A DNA stretch of 64,000 bases from NCBI RefSeq assembly GCF_004357985.1, contig NZ_SMTF01000017.1, forward strand, positions 1-64,000. Reading direction: 5' to 3'. The notes under the pieces were generated by a model. That model had not been told where the DNA came from and did no database searches. It saw nothing but the letters and a program-made list of their open reading frames with translations. The position numbers and the translations under genes were made by a program. Positions 19,016-27,181 of this stretch are shown in pieces (within the stretch, counting starts at the first letter, position 1; every line of letters begins with the position of its first letter). Origin of the DNA: Luteimonas aestuarii (lineage in GTDB: Bacteria > Pseudomonadota > Gammaproteobacteria > Xanthomonadales > Xanthomonadaceae).

Positions 19016-20584
19016 ATGCATTGGTCACGACGCGAATTCCTGGCGGCGATGGCCGCGGGCACGGCCACGGCCTGCCTGCCGTTCGCGGGACGTGCCGAAG
19101 CGCCGCCCGGCCTGCTGATCCGCGACGTGCGCGTGGTGGACGGCACCGGTGCGGCGGCGCGCACGGCGGACGTGCTGGTGCGCGGCGACACCGTCCAGCG
19201 CATCGGCCGCATCAGCGCGCGGTCGGCACGTGGCGCACGCATCGTGGAAGGCGGCGGCCGGGTGCTGGCACCGGGCTTCATCGACCTGCACGTGCATGGC
19301 AATCCGCTGCGACAGTCCTACGCCAGCCATCTGGCGATGGGCGCGACCACGGTGGTCGTCGGGCAGGACGGCAGCAGTCCCTCCGCGGGCGAGGACGAAG
19401 CTGGCGACGTGCCTGCGTGGCTCGATGCCATGGCGCGCCATGCGCCCGACATCAACGTCGCCACCACCTCGGGCCACGGCAGCTTGCGTAGGCTGGCCGG
19501 GATCGACGACGGCACGCGCGACCCCTCGCCCGCGCAGCTCGAACGACTGGCCGCCTTGCTCGATGCCGACCTGGGCGCGGGATCGTTCGGCCTGTCGACG
19601 GGTCTCGAGTACGTGCCCGGCCGCTACGCCGCCACCGCGGAACTCGCCGCGCTGGGCCGCGTGGTGGCGCGCCACGACGCCGTGGCGATGAGCCACCTGC
19701 GCTCGGAAGACGACGATGCCGTGGAAGACGCCATCCGCGAACACATCGACGCCAGCCGCCCGGCGCGCACGCACATCTCCCACCTCAAGGTGGTGTACGG
19801 CAAGGGCGAGGCGCGCGCCGAACGCCTGCTGGCGGAACTGCAGCGCCATCGCGATGCCGGCGTGCCACTGACCGCAGACGCGTATCCCTACAGCGCCAGC
19901 TACACCGGCATCGGCATCGTGTTCCCGGAATGGGCGCTGCCGCCGAACGACTACGCACGGGTGCTGGCGACGCGTCGCGACGAACTGCGCCACGCGCTGG
20001 AGCAGCGCATGACCCGGCGCAACGGGCCCGATGCCCTGCTGTTCGGCACCGGCCCGCACGCCGGCAAGACGCTGGCGCAGGTGGCCGAAGCCACGGGCGA
20101 GGCATACGCCGACGTGCTGCTGGCGCTGGGCCCGCGCGGCGGCAATGCCGCGCACTTCGTGATGGACGATGCGCTGCAGGCGCGACTGATGCAGGATCCG
20201 TTCGTCGCCATCGCCAGCGACGGCTCGCCCGAGGGCCGCCACCCGCGCGGCCACGGCACGTTCGCCAAATGGATCGAGGACTTCGCCATGCGCGATGCGC
20301 GGGTGTCGATCGAGGAAGCCGTGCGCAAGGCCACCGGCCTGCCCGCATCCATCCTCGGCCTCACCGACCGCGGCGTGTTGCGCGAAGGCGCGAAAGCCGA
20401 CCTGGTGCTGTTCGACCCCGCCCGCGTGCGCGCCCGGGCCGACTACGTCGATCCGTTCCAGCACGCGGAGGGCTTCGACCTGGTGGTGGTCAACGGCGTG
20501 CCTGCGTTCGAGCTCGGCGAGCGCGTGGGCGTGGCAGGGCGGTTGTTGCGGCATCGGGCGGAAGATGCCCGGCCATCGACCTGA
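19016..20584 (+). CDS. N-acyl-D-amino-acid deacylase family amidohydrolase, Tat-exported
   Basis: A 522-residue metal-dependent amidohydrolase. The leader has a twin-arginine motif (SRREFL, residues 4-9) and a cleavable h-region, so the enzyme is probably folded before export to the periplasm. The metal site begins with HVH (92-94) in GFIDLHVHGN; later motifs include MSHLRSEDDD and ASDGSPEGRHPRGHGTF near the end, as in D-aminoacylases and related dihydroorotase-like enzymes. The reaction expected is hydrolysis of an N-acyl-D-amino acid or a related amide. AGGGAGG eight bases before the ATG fixes the start. A second family member lies at 59220-60851. Confidence 0.85.
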   Translation: MHWSRREFLAAMAAGTATACLPFAGRAEAPPGLLIRDVRVVDGTGAAARTADVLVRGDTVQRIGRISARSARGARIVEGGGRVLAPGFIDLHVHGNPLRQSYASHLAMGATTVVVGQDGSSPSAGEDEAGDVPAWLDAMARHAPDINVATTSGHGSLRRLAGIDDGTRDPSPAQLERLAALLDADLGAGSFGLSTGLEYVPGRYAATAELAALGRVVARHDAVAMSHLRSEDDDAVEDAIREHIDASRPARTHISHLKVVYGKGEARAERLLAELQRHRDAGVPLTADAYPYSASYTGIGIVFPEWALPPNDYARVLATRRDELRHALEQRMTRRNGPDALLFGTGPHAGKTLAQVAEATGEAYADVLLALGPRGGNAAHFVMDDALQARLMQDPFVAIASDGSPEGRHPRGHGTFAKWIEDFAMRDARVSIEEAVRKATGLPASILGLTDRGVLREGAKADLVLFDPARVRARADYVDPFQHAEGFDLVVVNGVPAFELGERVGVAGRLLRHRAEDARPST

Positions 20585-20692
20585 CATCGCCTCCCCCGAG
20601 GCGACCCACGACCCGCGTCGTCGCGGCACGCGACGTTGCATGCGCGACGAGGGCCGGCCTCGACGCTGGGCCTGCCCCGACGCTTCGACGCC

Positions 20693-21847
20693 TCAGTCCC
20701 GCCACCACGCCTGCGTGGGTTGCGGCGAAGCAAGATCGAACGGCTCGCCCATGCGCGGCGTCGCCAGCTCGATGCCGCGTTCGGTCGCCAGCGCGGACAC
20801 GCGTTCGAAGGGATCGTCCCACGCGTGCATCGCCAGGTCGAAGGTACCGTTGTGGATCGGCAGCAGCACGCGCCCGCGCAGGTCGGTGTGCGCCTGCACG
20901 GTCTGTTCGGGAAGCATGTGCACGAAGGCCCAGCGCGAGTCGTAGGCGCCGGTTTCCAGCAGCGTCACGTCGAACGGGCCGAAGCGGCGGCCGATTTCGG
21001 CGAAGCCATCGAAGTAGCCGGTGTCGCCGCTGAAGAACAGACGCAGGCCTTCATCGCCTTCACCGGTCGGCGGATCGATGAGCACCCACGACGTCCACAA
21101 GGTGCGGTCGCGGTCGAACAGTCCGCGCCCGGAGAAATGCTGCGCAGGCGTGGCGACGATGCGCAGGCCACCGAGTTCCGTTTCCTGCCACCAGTCGAAC
21201 TGGCGCACCTTCGCTTCGGGCACGCCCCAGGCGACCAGGCGATCGCCGACGCCCAACGGGGCGAGGAACACGTCGGTCTTGTCGGCCAGGCGCACCACCG
21301 CATCGCGGTCGAGGTGATCGTAGTGGTCGTGCGACAGCAGCACGCCGCGCAACGGCGGCAGTTCGTCCAGCGCGATCGGCGGCGCATGGAAGCGCTTCGG
21401 GCCCATCCACCGGAACGGCGACGCGCGTTCGGCGAACACCGGATCGGTGATCCAGAAGTCGCCACGCAGCTTGACCAGCAGCGTCGAATGGCCCAGCCGG
21501 AACAGGCTGCGATCCGGCGCCGCATCCAGCGCGGCGCGCGTCAGCGGCATCACCCTTGGCGGCGACGCGGGTACCGTGCCGGTCGGCTTGTTGAAAGTGA
21601 AGTCCCACATCACCCGCGCCATGTGGCCGATGCTTTCCGGGGGGCGCGGCGTGGCGTTGCGGAACCCGCCTGCGTCGGTGCTTTGCGGCGAGTCCGGATA
21701 ACCGGTGAGGGGCGTGTTGGTACGGACGAACGACAACGTGCAGGCGCTCACGGCGAGGACTCCCAGGGCGAGGATCGAAACGGACAGGCGCCGCCATGCC
21801 TTGTGGCGGCGTGGGGCGGTGGGGACGGGGACGGGCGGTGTGGTCAT
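20693..21847 (-). CDS. MBL-fold metallo-hydrolase (NAPE-PLD/RomA-like), lipoprotein
   Basis: A 384-residue protein with a signal sequence ending in a probable lipobox (VSAC) and a metallo-beta-lactamase domain. The zinc motif HDHYDHLD lies near residue 170, with FSGDTGYFD, ETGAYDSRW and LPIHNGTFDLA later; this order and the GHSTLLVKL and ITDPVFAERASPF segments match the NAPE-PLD-like/RomA group of hydrolases. A phosphodiester or lipid substrate is plausible but not shown. It is divergent from a TetR gene 82 bases away, with a palindrome between them, so the regulator probably controls it. Confidence 0.85.
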   Translation of the reverse strand: MTTPPVPVPTAPRRHKAWRRLSVSILALGVLAVSACTLSFVRTNTPLTGYPDSPQSTDAGGFRNATPRPPESIGHMARVMWDFTFNKPTGTVPASPPRVMPLTRAALDAAPDRSLFRLGHSTLLVKLRGDFWITDPVFAERASPFRWMGPKRFHAPPIALDELPPLRGVLLSHDHYDHLDRDAVVRLADKTDVFLAPLGVGDRLVAWGVPEAKVRQFDWWQETELGGLRIVATPAQHFSGRGLFDRDRTLWTSWVLIDPPTGEGDEGLRLFFSGDTGYFDGFAEIGRRFGPFDVTLLETGAYDSRWAFVHMLPEQTVQAHTDLRGRVLLPIHNGTFDLAMHAWDDPFERVSALATERGIELATPRMGEPFDLASPQPTQAWWRD

Positions 21848-21867
21848 GCGGGCAATCAGGCGGAAAC

Positions 21868-21900
21868 TACACCGTGCAGTGTAACCACCATTTCCGGAAA
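21868..21900. promoter_or_regulatory. palindromic operator candidates between metallo-hydrolase and TetR genes
   Basis: Two palindromes in 33 bases: TACAC-cgtgca-GTGTA (21868-21883) and TTTCCGGAAA (21891-21900). GTAAAC also occurs twice as a direct repeat just downstream (21900-21920). TetR proteins usually bind such sites in the intergenic region next to their own gene, so repression of both divergent genes is likely. Confidence 0.5.
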
Positions 21901-21929
21901 GTAAACTGCCGGGTGTAAACTTGGCCCCG

Positions 21930-22544
21930 ATGGCCCAGCCCGACACCCCCACCCGCCTGACCGACCGCAAGCGCGCCGCGATCCTGGCCGCCGCCGTGGC
22001 CGAATTCCGCGCGGCCGGATACGAGGCCACTAGCATGGACCGCATCGCCGCCAGTGCCGGCGTGTCCAAGCGCACCATCTACAACCACTTCCCCAGCAAG
22101 GAAGCGCTGTTCCTGCAGATCCTCGACACCATGATGTCGCGCGGTAGCCAGGCGCTGGACCTGCCCTACCGCGCCGACGCGCCCCTGCGCCCGCAACTGG
22201 TGGAACTGGTGCGGCGCAAGCTGCACCTGCTGCACGACCCCGACTTCGCCGACCTCGCCCGCATCGCCATCATCGCCGGCCTGCACCACCCGGAGCTGGC
22301 CCGCGAAATGATCGCCACCCTCGGCCAGCGCGAAGCCGGCTTCGCCGCCTGGATCCGCGCCGCCGCCGCCGACGGCAAGCTCAAGGCCCCCGACCCCGCC
22401 TTCGCCGCACAGCAGCTCGAATCGCTGGTCAAGGGCTTCGCCTTCTGGCCGCAGATCGCGATGGGGCAGCCGTTGCTGACGCAGGCGCGGGAGAAGGCGG
22501 TCGCGGATTCGGCGGTGGAGATGTTCCTGGCGTATTACGGGTAA
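21930..22544 (+). CDS. TetR/AcrR family transcriptional regulator
   Basis: A 204-residue regulator. The N-terminal helix-turn-helix spans about residues 10-58 with RKRAAILAAAVAEFRAAGYE, MDRIAASAGVSKRTIYNHF and SKEALF, all standard for TetR. The C-terminal ligand domain (about 75-200, with LLHDPDFADLARIAI and FWPQIAMGQPL) resembles the TetR_C group seen in AcrR-like efflux regulators. It should bind DNA as a dimer and release on ligand binding. The ATG at 21930 is preferred to a TTG three codons upstream. The divergent metallo-hydrolase gene is the likely target. Confidence 0.9.
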   Translation: MAQPDTPTRLTDRKRAAILAAAVAEFRAAGYEATSMDRIAASAGVSKRTIYNHFPSKEALFLQILDTMMSRGSQALDLPYRADAPLRPQLVELVRRKLHLLHDPDFADLARIAIIAGLHHPELAREMIATLGQREAGFAAWIRAAAADGKLKAPDPAFAAQQLESLVKGFAFWPQIAMGQPLLTQAREKAVADSAVEMFLAYYG

Positions 22545-22743
22545 GCAGAACCAGGGGCTGGCCAGCGCACACGGCTGCCTATCGAGGGTACGGAACGCGG
22601 CTCGGTCGGCGTGGGGGATGACCTGTCCGACGCGGCGTCACACGCCCACCCTGGCTGCATTCGGAAATCCCCCTGCGATGGGCATCCCCGCGGCGACGAT
22701 ACGGCTGTTGCGCCCATGCGCCGCGGGTGATGCCCTTGGCCAC

Positions 22744-24012
22744 TCAATCGCGCGACGGCGCCGCGTCCGTGGCCACGCGCACATGCCGTGCCACCTGGCC
22801 GTTGGCCCACAGCAGTTCCAGCGCACGCACGGTGTCGCCGTCACGCTCGAAACGCACGCGCCGTGTGGGTTCGCCGTCGACGAAGAACACCGTGTCGGAC
22901 AGCGGGCGCAGGCGGAGCGGCGGGCGACGGCCTTGCCGCAGTTGCAGGGCCGAATCGACGCGCTCGACCTGCACTGCACCGTAGTGGCCGACGAATGCCG
23001 ACAGTACGTCCGTGTGCACGACGTCGGCGGGAGCCGCCAGTGCCTCCAGCGACCAGCGCACGTCATCGCCGGCCCCCGTGGCCAGCAGCGTTTCCAGCGC
23101 CTGCCGGGTGGCGACATCCAGCGCGCGCGCGCTGTCGACGACGACGTCCGGCTGCACGCCAACGCCTTCCCAGTTGCCACCGGTCAGCGGGCTGACCGGC
23201 GTGCCGTTCGACACGAACACGCTGTAGCCGTCCCCCACCGGGTACGGCCGGCCCGGGTTGGCGGCACCGGCGGTGGCTTCGCCCACCACCGTGGCGCGGC
23301 GGGCGTTCTGCAGCGTGTAGGCGAAGGCTTCGGCGGCCGAGCCGGTCCGTCCGCTGACCAGGACATACAGCGGCAACGCCGTGCGCGGGGCCGCGAACGG
23401 CTCGGCCGGCGCCTCGGATGCCGTGCCCGCACGCGAGTGGAAGGTGTTGTAGATGTCGCTGCCCGGGGCCACGAAGGCGCTGGCCAGGTACCCCACCATC
23501 GCCGGCGAGCCGCCGCCGTTGTCGCGCAGGTCGATCAGCAGCGCGTCGGCATGCGCCAGCAGCTGCAAGGCCGCCTCGATGGCGCGCCGCGCGGGCGCAT
23601 CCGGCTCGCCGAATTCGAAGTCCGCGAACATGCGCAGGTCGAGATATCCCACGTTGCCCGGCAGCAGCTGCACCTGGCGGATGCCGAAATTGACGCGCGC
23701 CGCGTCCGGGCGCGGGCCAGGCCGCGGGCCCGCGTCCGCCCCGTCCTGCCAGCGCACGTTGAAGTGGCGGTCCCGTGGCTTGAGCACCTCGGTCAGGGCC
23801 GAGGCCAGCTCCTGCGGATGGACCAGCGCATCGAACTCGCCACGGGCTGCGGACCCACGCAGGCCATCGGCGATCTCGCGGCCGCGGGCCGGATCGAAGT
23901 ACTCGCGCTCGATGGCATCGGCCACGCGACCGGCCACGGCACGTGGCTCCGCGGCGTGGACGGTCGCCGTGAGCAGGACACACAGCAGCAGGCTGGCGAA
24001 GATGCGGGGCAT
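22744..24012 (-). CDS. S41 family peptidase, secreted
   Basis: A 422-residue exported protein: signal peptide 1-21, a helical N-terminal region (IEREYFDPARG, about 30-100) and a C-terminal-processing-type protease domain. GNVGYLDLRMF and LLIDLRDNGGGSPAM are classical S41 strands, and SGRTGSAAEAFAYTLQ (about 219-234) carries the nucleophilic serine and downstream helix. No PDZ domain is evident, which is the interphotoreceptor-retinoid-binding-protein-like subgroup. The ATG at 24012 is chosen because the signal peptide begins there; an in-frame ATG 17 codons upstream is possible. A second S41 gene is at 54605. Confidence 0.85.
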   Translation of the reverse strand: MPRIFASLLLCVLLTATVHAAEPRAVAGRVADAIEREYFDPARGREIADGLRGSAARGEFDALVHPQELASALTEVLKPRDRHFNVRWQDGADAGPRPGPRPDAARVNFGIRQVQLLPGNVGYLDLRMFADFEFGEPDAPARRAIEAALQLLAHADALLIDLRDNGGGSPAMVGYLASAFVAPGSDIYNTFHSRAGTASEAPAEPFAAPRTALPLYVLVSGRTGSAAEAFAYTLQNARRATVVGEATAGAANPGRPYPVGDGYSVFVSNGTPVSPLTGGNWEGVGVQPDVVVDSARALDVATRQALETLLATGAGDDVRWSLEALAAPADVVHTDVLSAFVGHYGAVQVERVDSALQLRQGRRPPLRLRPLSDTVFFVDGEPTRRVRFERDGDTVRALELLWANGQVARHVRVATDAAPSRD

Positions 24013-24175
24013 GGGGCGGTGCCAGGAGAGGGTGCTTGTAACGGGATGCGCGTGGAACGACAAACGTCGCAGGACGCCGCCATCCGCTCAGGTTTGCCGA
24101 ACCGATGCGGCCCACGCCCGCGCCGCGCGTCCTCCGCGCACACCGACGCGCGCGGACGCGCCCCCGAACCGTCGT

Positions 24176-25606
24176 TTACCTCTCCGCAGCCGCCGTCGGC
24201 AGCGGCATGCGCAGCAGGTAGTAATCGACCAGGCGATTGGCGGCAGGCGGATCCACGTTCGCCAGGCCCACCACCACGATGCCGTGGTCGGGATACACGC
24301 GCAGGTCGCCGTTCATGCCCGGCGCGCCGCCGCCGTGGCCGAACATGCGCACGCCGTCCTGCGTGCGCGCCATGAAGCCATAGCCGTACCACGGGGTCTG
24401 GTTGCGCGTGGCCTCGGCCAGCATGTCCGGCGACAGCAAGGTGCCATCGAGCAGCGCACGCGCGAACGCCAGCAGGTCGCCTGCCGTGCTGTAGCCGCCA
24501 CCGGCCGCGGTGCCGCGGTACGGCAAGGTGTCGGCGGCATCCACCCAGGCCCCGTCCTTGCGCATGTAGGCGATCGCGCGACCGGGCACGTCGACGTCCT
24601 CGGGCAACGATCCACTGCGCTGCATTCCGGCGGGCGCGAACACGTGCGTGTCGATGTAGTCGTAGTAGGACTGCCCGCTGGCGCGTTCGATGATCGCGCC
24701 CAGTAGCAGGAAGCCATGGTTGGAGTAGCGTTGCTCCGCGCCCGGTGCATGCGTGGGTGCGCGCGCACCGAACAGGCGCACGTAGTCGTCGTGCGTCTTC
24801 AGCGACAGGCGTTGCGCATCGAACTCGGGCCCGAAGAAATCACCGGTGCCGCCCGAGTGCGTCAGCAACTGCCGCACGGTCGCCTTCGCGACCTCCGCAT
24901 TCGGATAACCGGGCAGGTACTCGCCGACCGTGCCGTCCAGCGAAAGCTTGCCCGCCTGCACCAGCTGCAGCGTGGCGACCGCAGTGAACATCTTGTTCAT
25001 CGACCCGATGCGGAACCGGGTGTCCAGCGTGACCGGCGCATCCGCGGGCGCGCCGGCGCGATGCCATGCGCGGTGCAGCAGCACGTCGTCGCCGCTAGCG
25101 ACCAGCAGCACGCCGGAGAAGCCATCGTCCGCCGCCTGCTCGTCGGCCCTCGCCACCAGCGCATCGATGGCGCCCTGCGCCGTCATGCGCGCCACGCGCA
25201 GGTCCTCGGGCGGATCGATGGTGCGGATCTCCAGCCGCGCCGGTTCGCCCGCCCTCACCTCCATCTGCATGCGCGCCACCGTGTCGGAGTCCATTTCCTG
25301 CAACAGCGCCAACGCCTTGCCCGGATCCGACGGCTCATGGCGCACCAGCCGGAACCCGCCCGTCTCGACGCGGAACCCCAGCATCCCGTCCACGTCCATG
25401 TCCGGCTTCCAGCGGTCGCGGAATGCCTCCAGCGGCGCGCGCTCGCCGGAATTGAACGCCGCCAGCCAGGCATCGAGCGCCTGTCGGGCGGGGTCGAGGG
25501 CAGCCTCGGCCACCGGTACGGGGCGGTCCGTCGGCGCGGGGGACGGTTGCGCCAGTAGCGTCAGAGGCAAGCAGCACGCGACGAGCAGGGAGACGGCGCG
25601 GGACAT
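24176..25606 (-). CDS. secreted serine hydrolase, beta-lactamase family
   Basis: A 476-residue exported protein: signal peptide 1-19, an N-terminal alpha+beta domain of about 130 residues (DAWLAAFNSGER, a SnoaL-like start), then a class C beta-lactamase/D-aminopeptidase-like domain. Motifs are SMNK (Ser-x-x-Lys), YSN in QRYSNHGF, LLTHSGGTGDF, and FGHGGGAPG at the third motif. The two-part layout (NTF2-like front plus beta-lactamase domain) is common in Xanthomonadaceae and suits a periplasmic peptidase or esterase. It is followed by the S41 peptidase gene 163 bases away on the same strand. Confidence 0.85.
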   Translation of the reverse strand: MSRAVSLLVACCLPLTLLAQPSPAPTDRPVPVAEAALDPARQALDAWLAAFNSGERAPLEAFRDRWKPDMDVDGMLGFRVETGGFRLVRHEPSDPGKALALLQEMDSDTVARMQMEVRAGEPARLEIRTIDPPEDLRVARMTAQGAIDALVARADEQAADDGFSGVLLVASGDDVLLHRAWHRAGAPADAPVTLDTRFRIGSMNKMFTAVATLQLVQAGKLSLDGTVGEYLPGYPNAEVAKATVRQLLTHSGGTGDFFGPEFDAQRLSLKTHDDYVRLFGARAPTHAPGAEQRYSNHGFLLLGAIIERASGQSYYDYIDTHVFAPAGMQRSGSLPEDVDVPGRAIAYMRKDGAWVDAADTLPYRGTAAGGGYSTAGDLLAFARALLDGTLLSPDMLAEATRNQTPWYGYGFMARTQDGVRMFGHGGGAPGMNGDLRVYPDHGIVVVGLANVDPPAANRLVDYYLLRMPLPTAAAER

Positions 25607-25777
25607 GGCGGGCACTCGGAAGGGAGTCGGAACCATCCAGATACATCCGAGGGGTGGCTCGTTGCAGCAAGGCAAGAAATTGAATCTGAGCCGGCTTCTG
25701 CCAGACCCCGCATCTGCTGCACTGCGTCACCGGTCTCAGCCTATGCTAGTGGCGCAATAAGGACGGGCATCGGGGTT

Positions 25778-26233
25778 ATGTCCGAAATAAAAAGCAACTT
25801 TCGATCATGGCTCGGTCCGGTCCTGGCGTCGCTGCTCGCGCTGGCATGGTCGCTGCCGGCCATCGCAACCGATGTTTGGGTAAACACAAGCTCCGGCGTC
25901 TATCACTGTCCCGGCGGGCAGTACTACGGCAACACAAAACGTGGCCGGTACATGTCCGAGACCGATGCCGTACAACGCGGCTACCGAGCTGCCTATGGCC
26001 GCGCCTGTTCCGCTGCCGACGCTGCGGCTGCGCAGCGGCAAGTACTACAAGGCTTGTCGCCTCGCGGTCCTGAAGCAGCCTCCGGCACGCGCGTTTGGAT
26101 CAATACCAGTTCCCGCGTCTACCACTGCCCCGGCACTCGCTACTACGGTGCAACTTCACGAGGGCGTTATGCCACCGAGGCAGAAGCGATATCAAGCGGA
26201 AACCGGCCTGCCTACGGATCGCGATGTAACTGA
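25778..26233 (+). CDS. secreted protein with two YHCPG repeats
   Basis: A 151-residue exported protein: signal peptide about 1-30 (ending AIAT), then two copies of a 45-residue unit, about residues 31-76 and 104-150. Each unit reads VW-V/I-NTSS-x-VYHCPG, then YYG, RGRY, an E-A/DA helix and AYG-x-C, so each has two cysteines (YHC and the final C), probably a disulfide or a metal site. Similar single units occur at the ends of some bacterial secreted and nuclease proteins. No function is established. The region upstream is 171 bases and the ATG has only a weak ribosome-binding site. Confidence 0.7.
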   Translation: MSEIKSNFRSWLGPVLASLLALAWSLPAIATDVWVNTSSGVYHCPGGQYYGNTKRGRYMSETDAVQRGYRAAYGRACSAADAAAAQRQVLQGLSPRGPEAASGTRVWINTSSRVYHCPGTRYYGATSRGRYATEAEAISSGNRPAYGSRCN

Positions 26234-26541
26234 TGGCGATAGGGTCGACCCCGACGCCTGCTTTGCTACGGGAGTGGACCTGACCCCGTTCTGTGCCGTT
26301 CCGTGCCATCGGGAAAGCGTCCCAGAGGCGTCCTATCGGAGCCTGCATGTCTTCTCCTTTCCAACTCCACGCCTGCAAATCGCTGCCGGTCTACCTCATG
26401 CACGACCAACCGACGACCTGCCCCATGTGCGGGCGCCGGACGGATTGGCACGGATAGCAGCCGCAACTCCATCGTCGAGGCGGACGAGGACTTCGGATGG
26501 GTCGAGACGGAGATCGGGTGGGTCCAAGCGTCGGGAGTCAT
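26234..26541. other. 308-bp intergenic region with a possible tiny zinc-ribbon ORF
   Basis: Left edge of the accessory region. It contains GTGGACCTGACCCCGTTCT (26275-26293), a sequence related to those at 28821 and 37764, and the small frame described next. Confidence 0.4.
26347..26457 (+). CDS. possible 36-residue zinc-ribbon peptide
   Basis: An ATG with GGAG six bases upstream opens a 36-codon frame ending TAG. It contains QPTTCPMCGRRTDW, a CxxC knuckle of the kind that begins zinc-ribbon domains; the second knuckle is missing, and the following bases in another frame read acidic (SIVEADEDFGWVETEIG), so this may be the front of a frameshifted small protein. Too short to be sure. Confidence 0.3.
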   Translation: MSSPFQLHACKSLPVYLMHDQPTTCPMCGRRTDWHG

Positions 26542-26802
26542 TTAGCCCGCTCTACGATGCGGCCACGTCGTTGCAGCAAGCACGCCATCGAGATCACGGG
26601 CCATGCGTTCGAAGCATTGCGCCAATGCCTCCGGCGAGACCGGGATCTCCTCGTCGCCGGAAACCACCGCCGGCTCGGTCAATCGCGCCAGCAACCGCAG
26701 ATGGTCACGCAGTTGCAACAGCGCGAGGTGCGCCTGCTCGGGCAACACATAGCCCATGGGCATGGAGGATCGGGGTTTCGAAACGCGACGTCCTGTTCGC
26801 AT
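26542..26802 (-). CDS. XAC0095-family small protein
   Basis: An 86-residue soluble protein. After a basic leader (MRTGRRVSKPRSS) it carries YVLPEQAHLALLQLRDHLRLLARLTEP, given here by its ends only (YVLPEQ to RLTEP), then SPEALAQCFERMARDLDGVL and a final TWP, which is the pattern of the XAC0095 family restricted to Xanthomonadaceae. AGGAG seven bases before the ATG at 26802 fixes the start. Function unknown; members are often in several copies and near mobile DNA. It marks the left side of the accessory island. Confidence 0.7.
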   Translation of the reverse strand: MRTGRRVSKPRSSMPMGYVLPEQAHLALLQLRDHLRLLARLTEPAVVSGDEEIPVSPEALAQCFERMARDLDGVLAATTWPHRRAG

Positions 26803-27181
26803 GGCTCGACTCCTGTCGACGGAAGACCCGCCCGTGGGCGGGATGCCGGGAGGTTCGAAACCGCGCATAGACGGCGGGCATATTCCCCTTGCGGGTGTTG
26901 TATTAGCCGCCCTCCCGGCGCAGGGATCGCGCCGGTCGTGCCCAAGCCTCTGGGCACAAAAAACCCACCAGGTTTTCGGAGGTGGGTACCGCTATGCGTG
27001 GAGTTTCGACGCTCCGTGGTCAAGAGTCTGCTACTGCGTATTCGTTCCGTCAAGGGAGCTCAAAATCGGACTCAACTCTACTGCTGCACCGCAGCCTGAT
27101 CTCAGCCATACGAGATGCTAGGCTCCCCCTGGGGACACACAAGCACGGATGCGCTGGCGCGACGGTATCGCTGGAGTCTTT
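26803..27181. other. 379-bp structured intergenic region
   Basis: Upstream of both the XAC0095-type gene (minus) and the HNH gene (plus). It contains two adjacent hairpins (GTGCCCA/TGGGCAC at 26938-26957 and the terminator at 26958-26987), suggesting a transcript or attenuator on the minus strand. No gene of sensible size is seen. Confidence 0.45.
26958..26987 (-). terminator. rho-independent terminator on the minus strand
   Basis: ACCCACC/GGTGGGT stem with an 11-base loop, followed on the minus strand by TTTTTT. It lies about 160 bases upstream of the XAC0095-type start, so it either ends a small transcript from the 27000-27150 region or acts as an attenuator in that gene's leader. Confidence 0.6.

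Noticed and set aside
26990..27150. A tRNA gene as integration site at the left island edge
   Set aside because: No cloverleaf with acceptor stem, anticodon loop and TTC-arm consensus could be drawn from the sequence.
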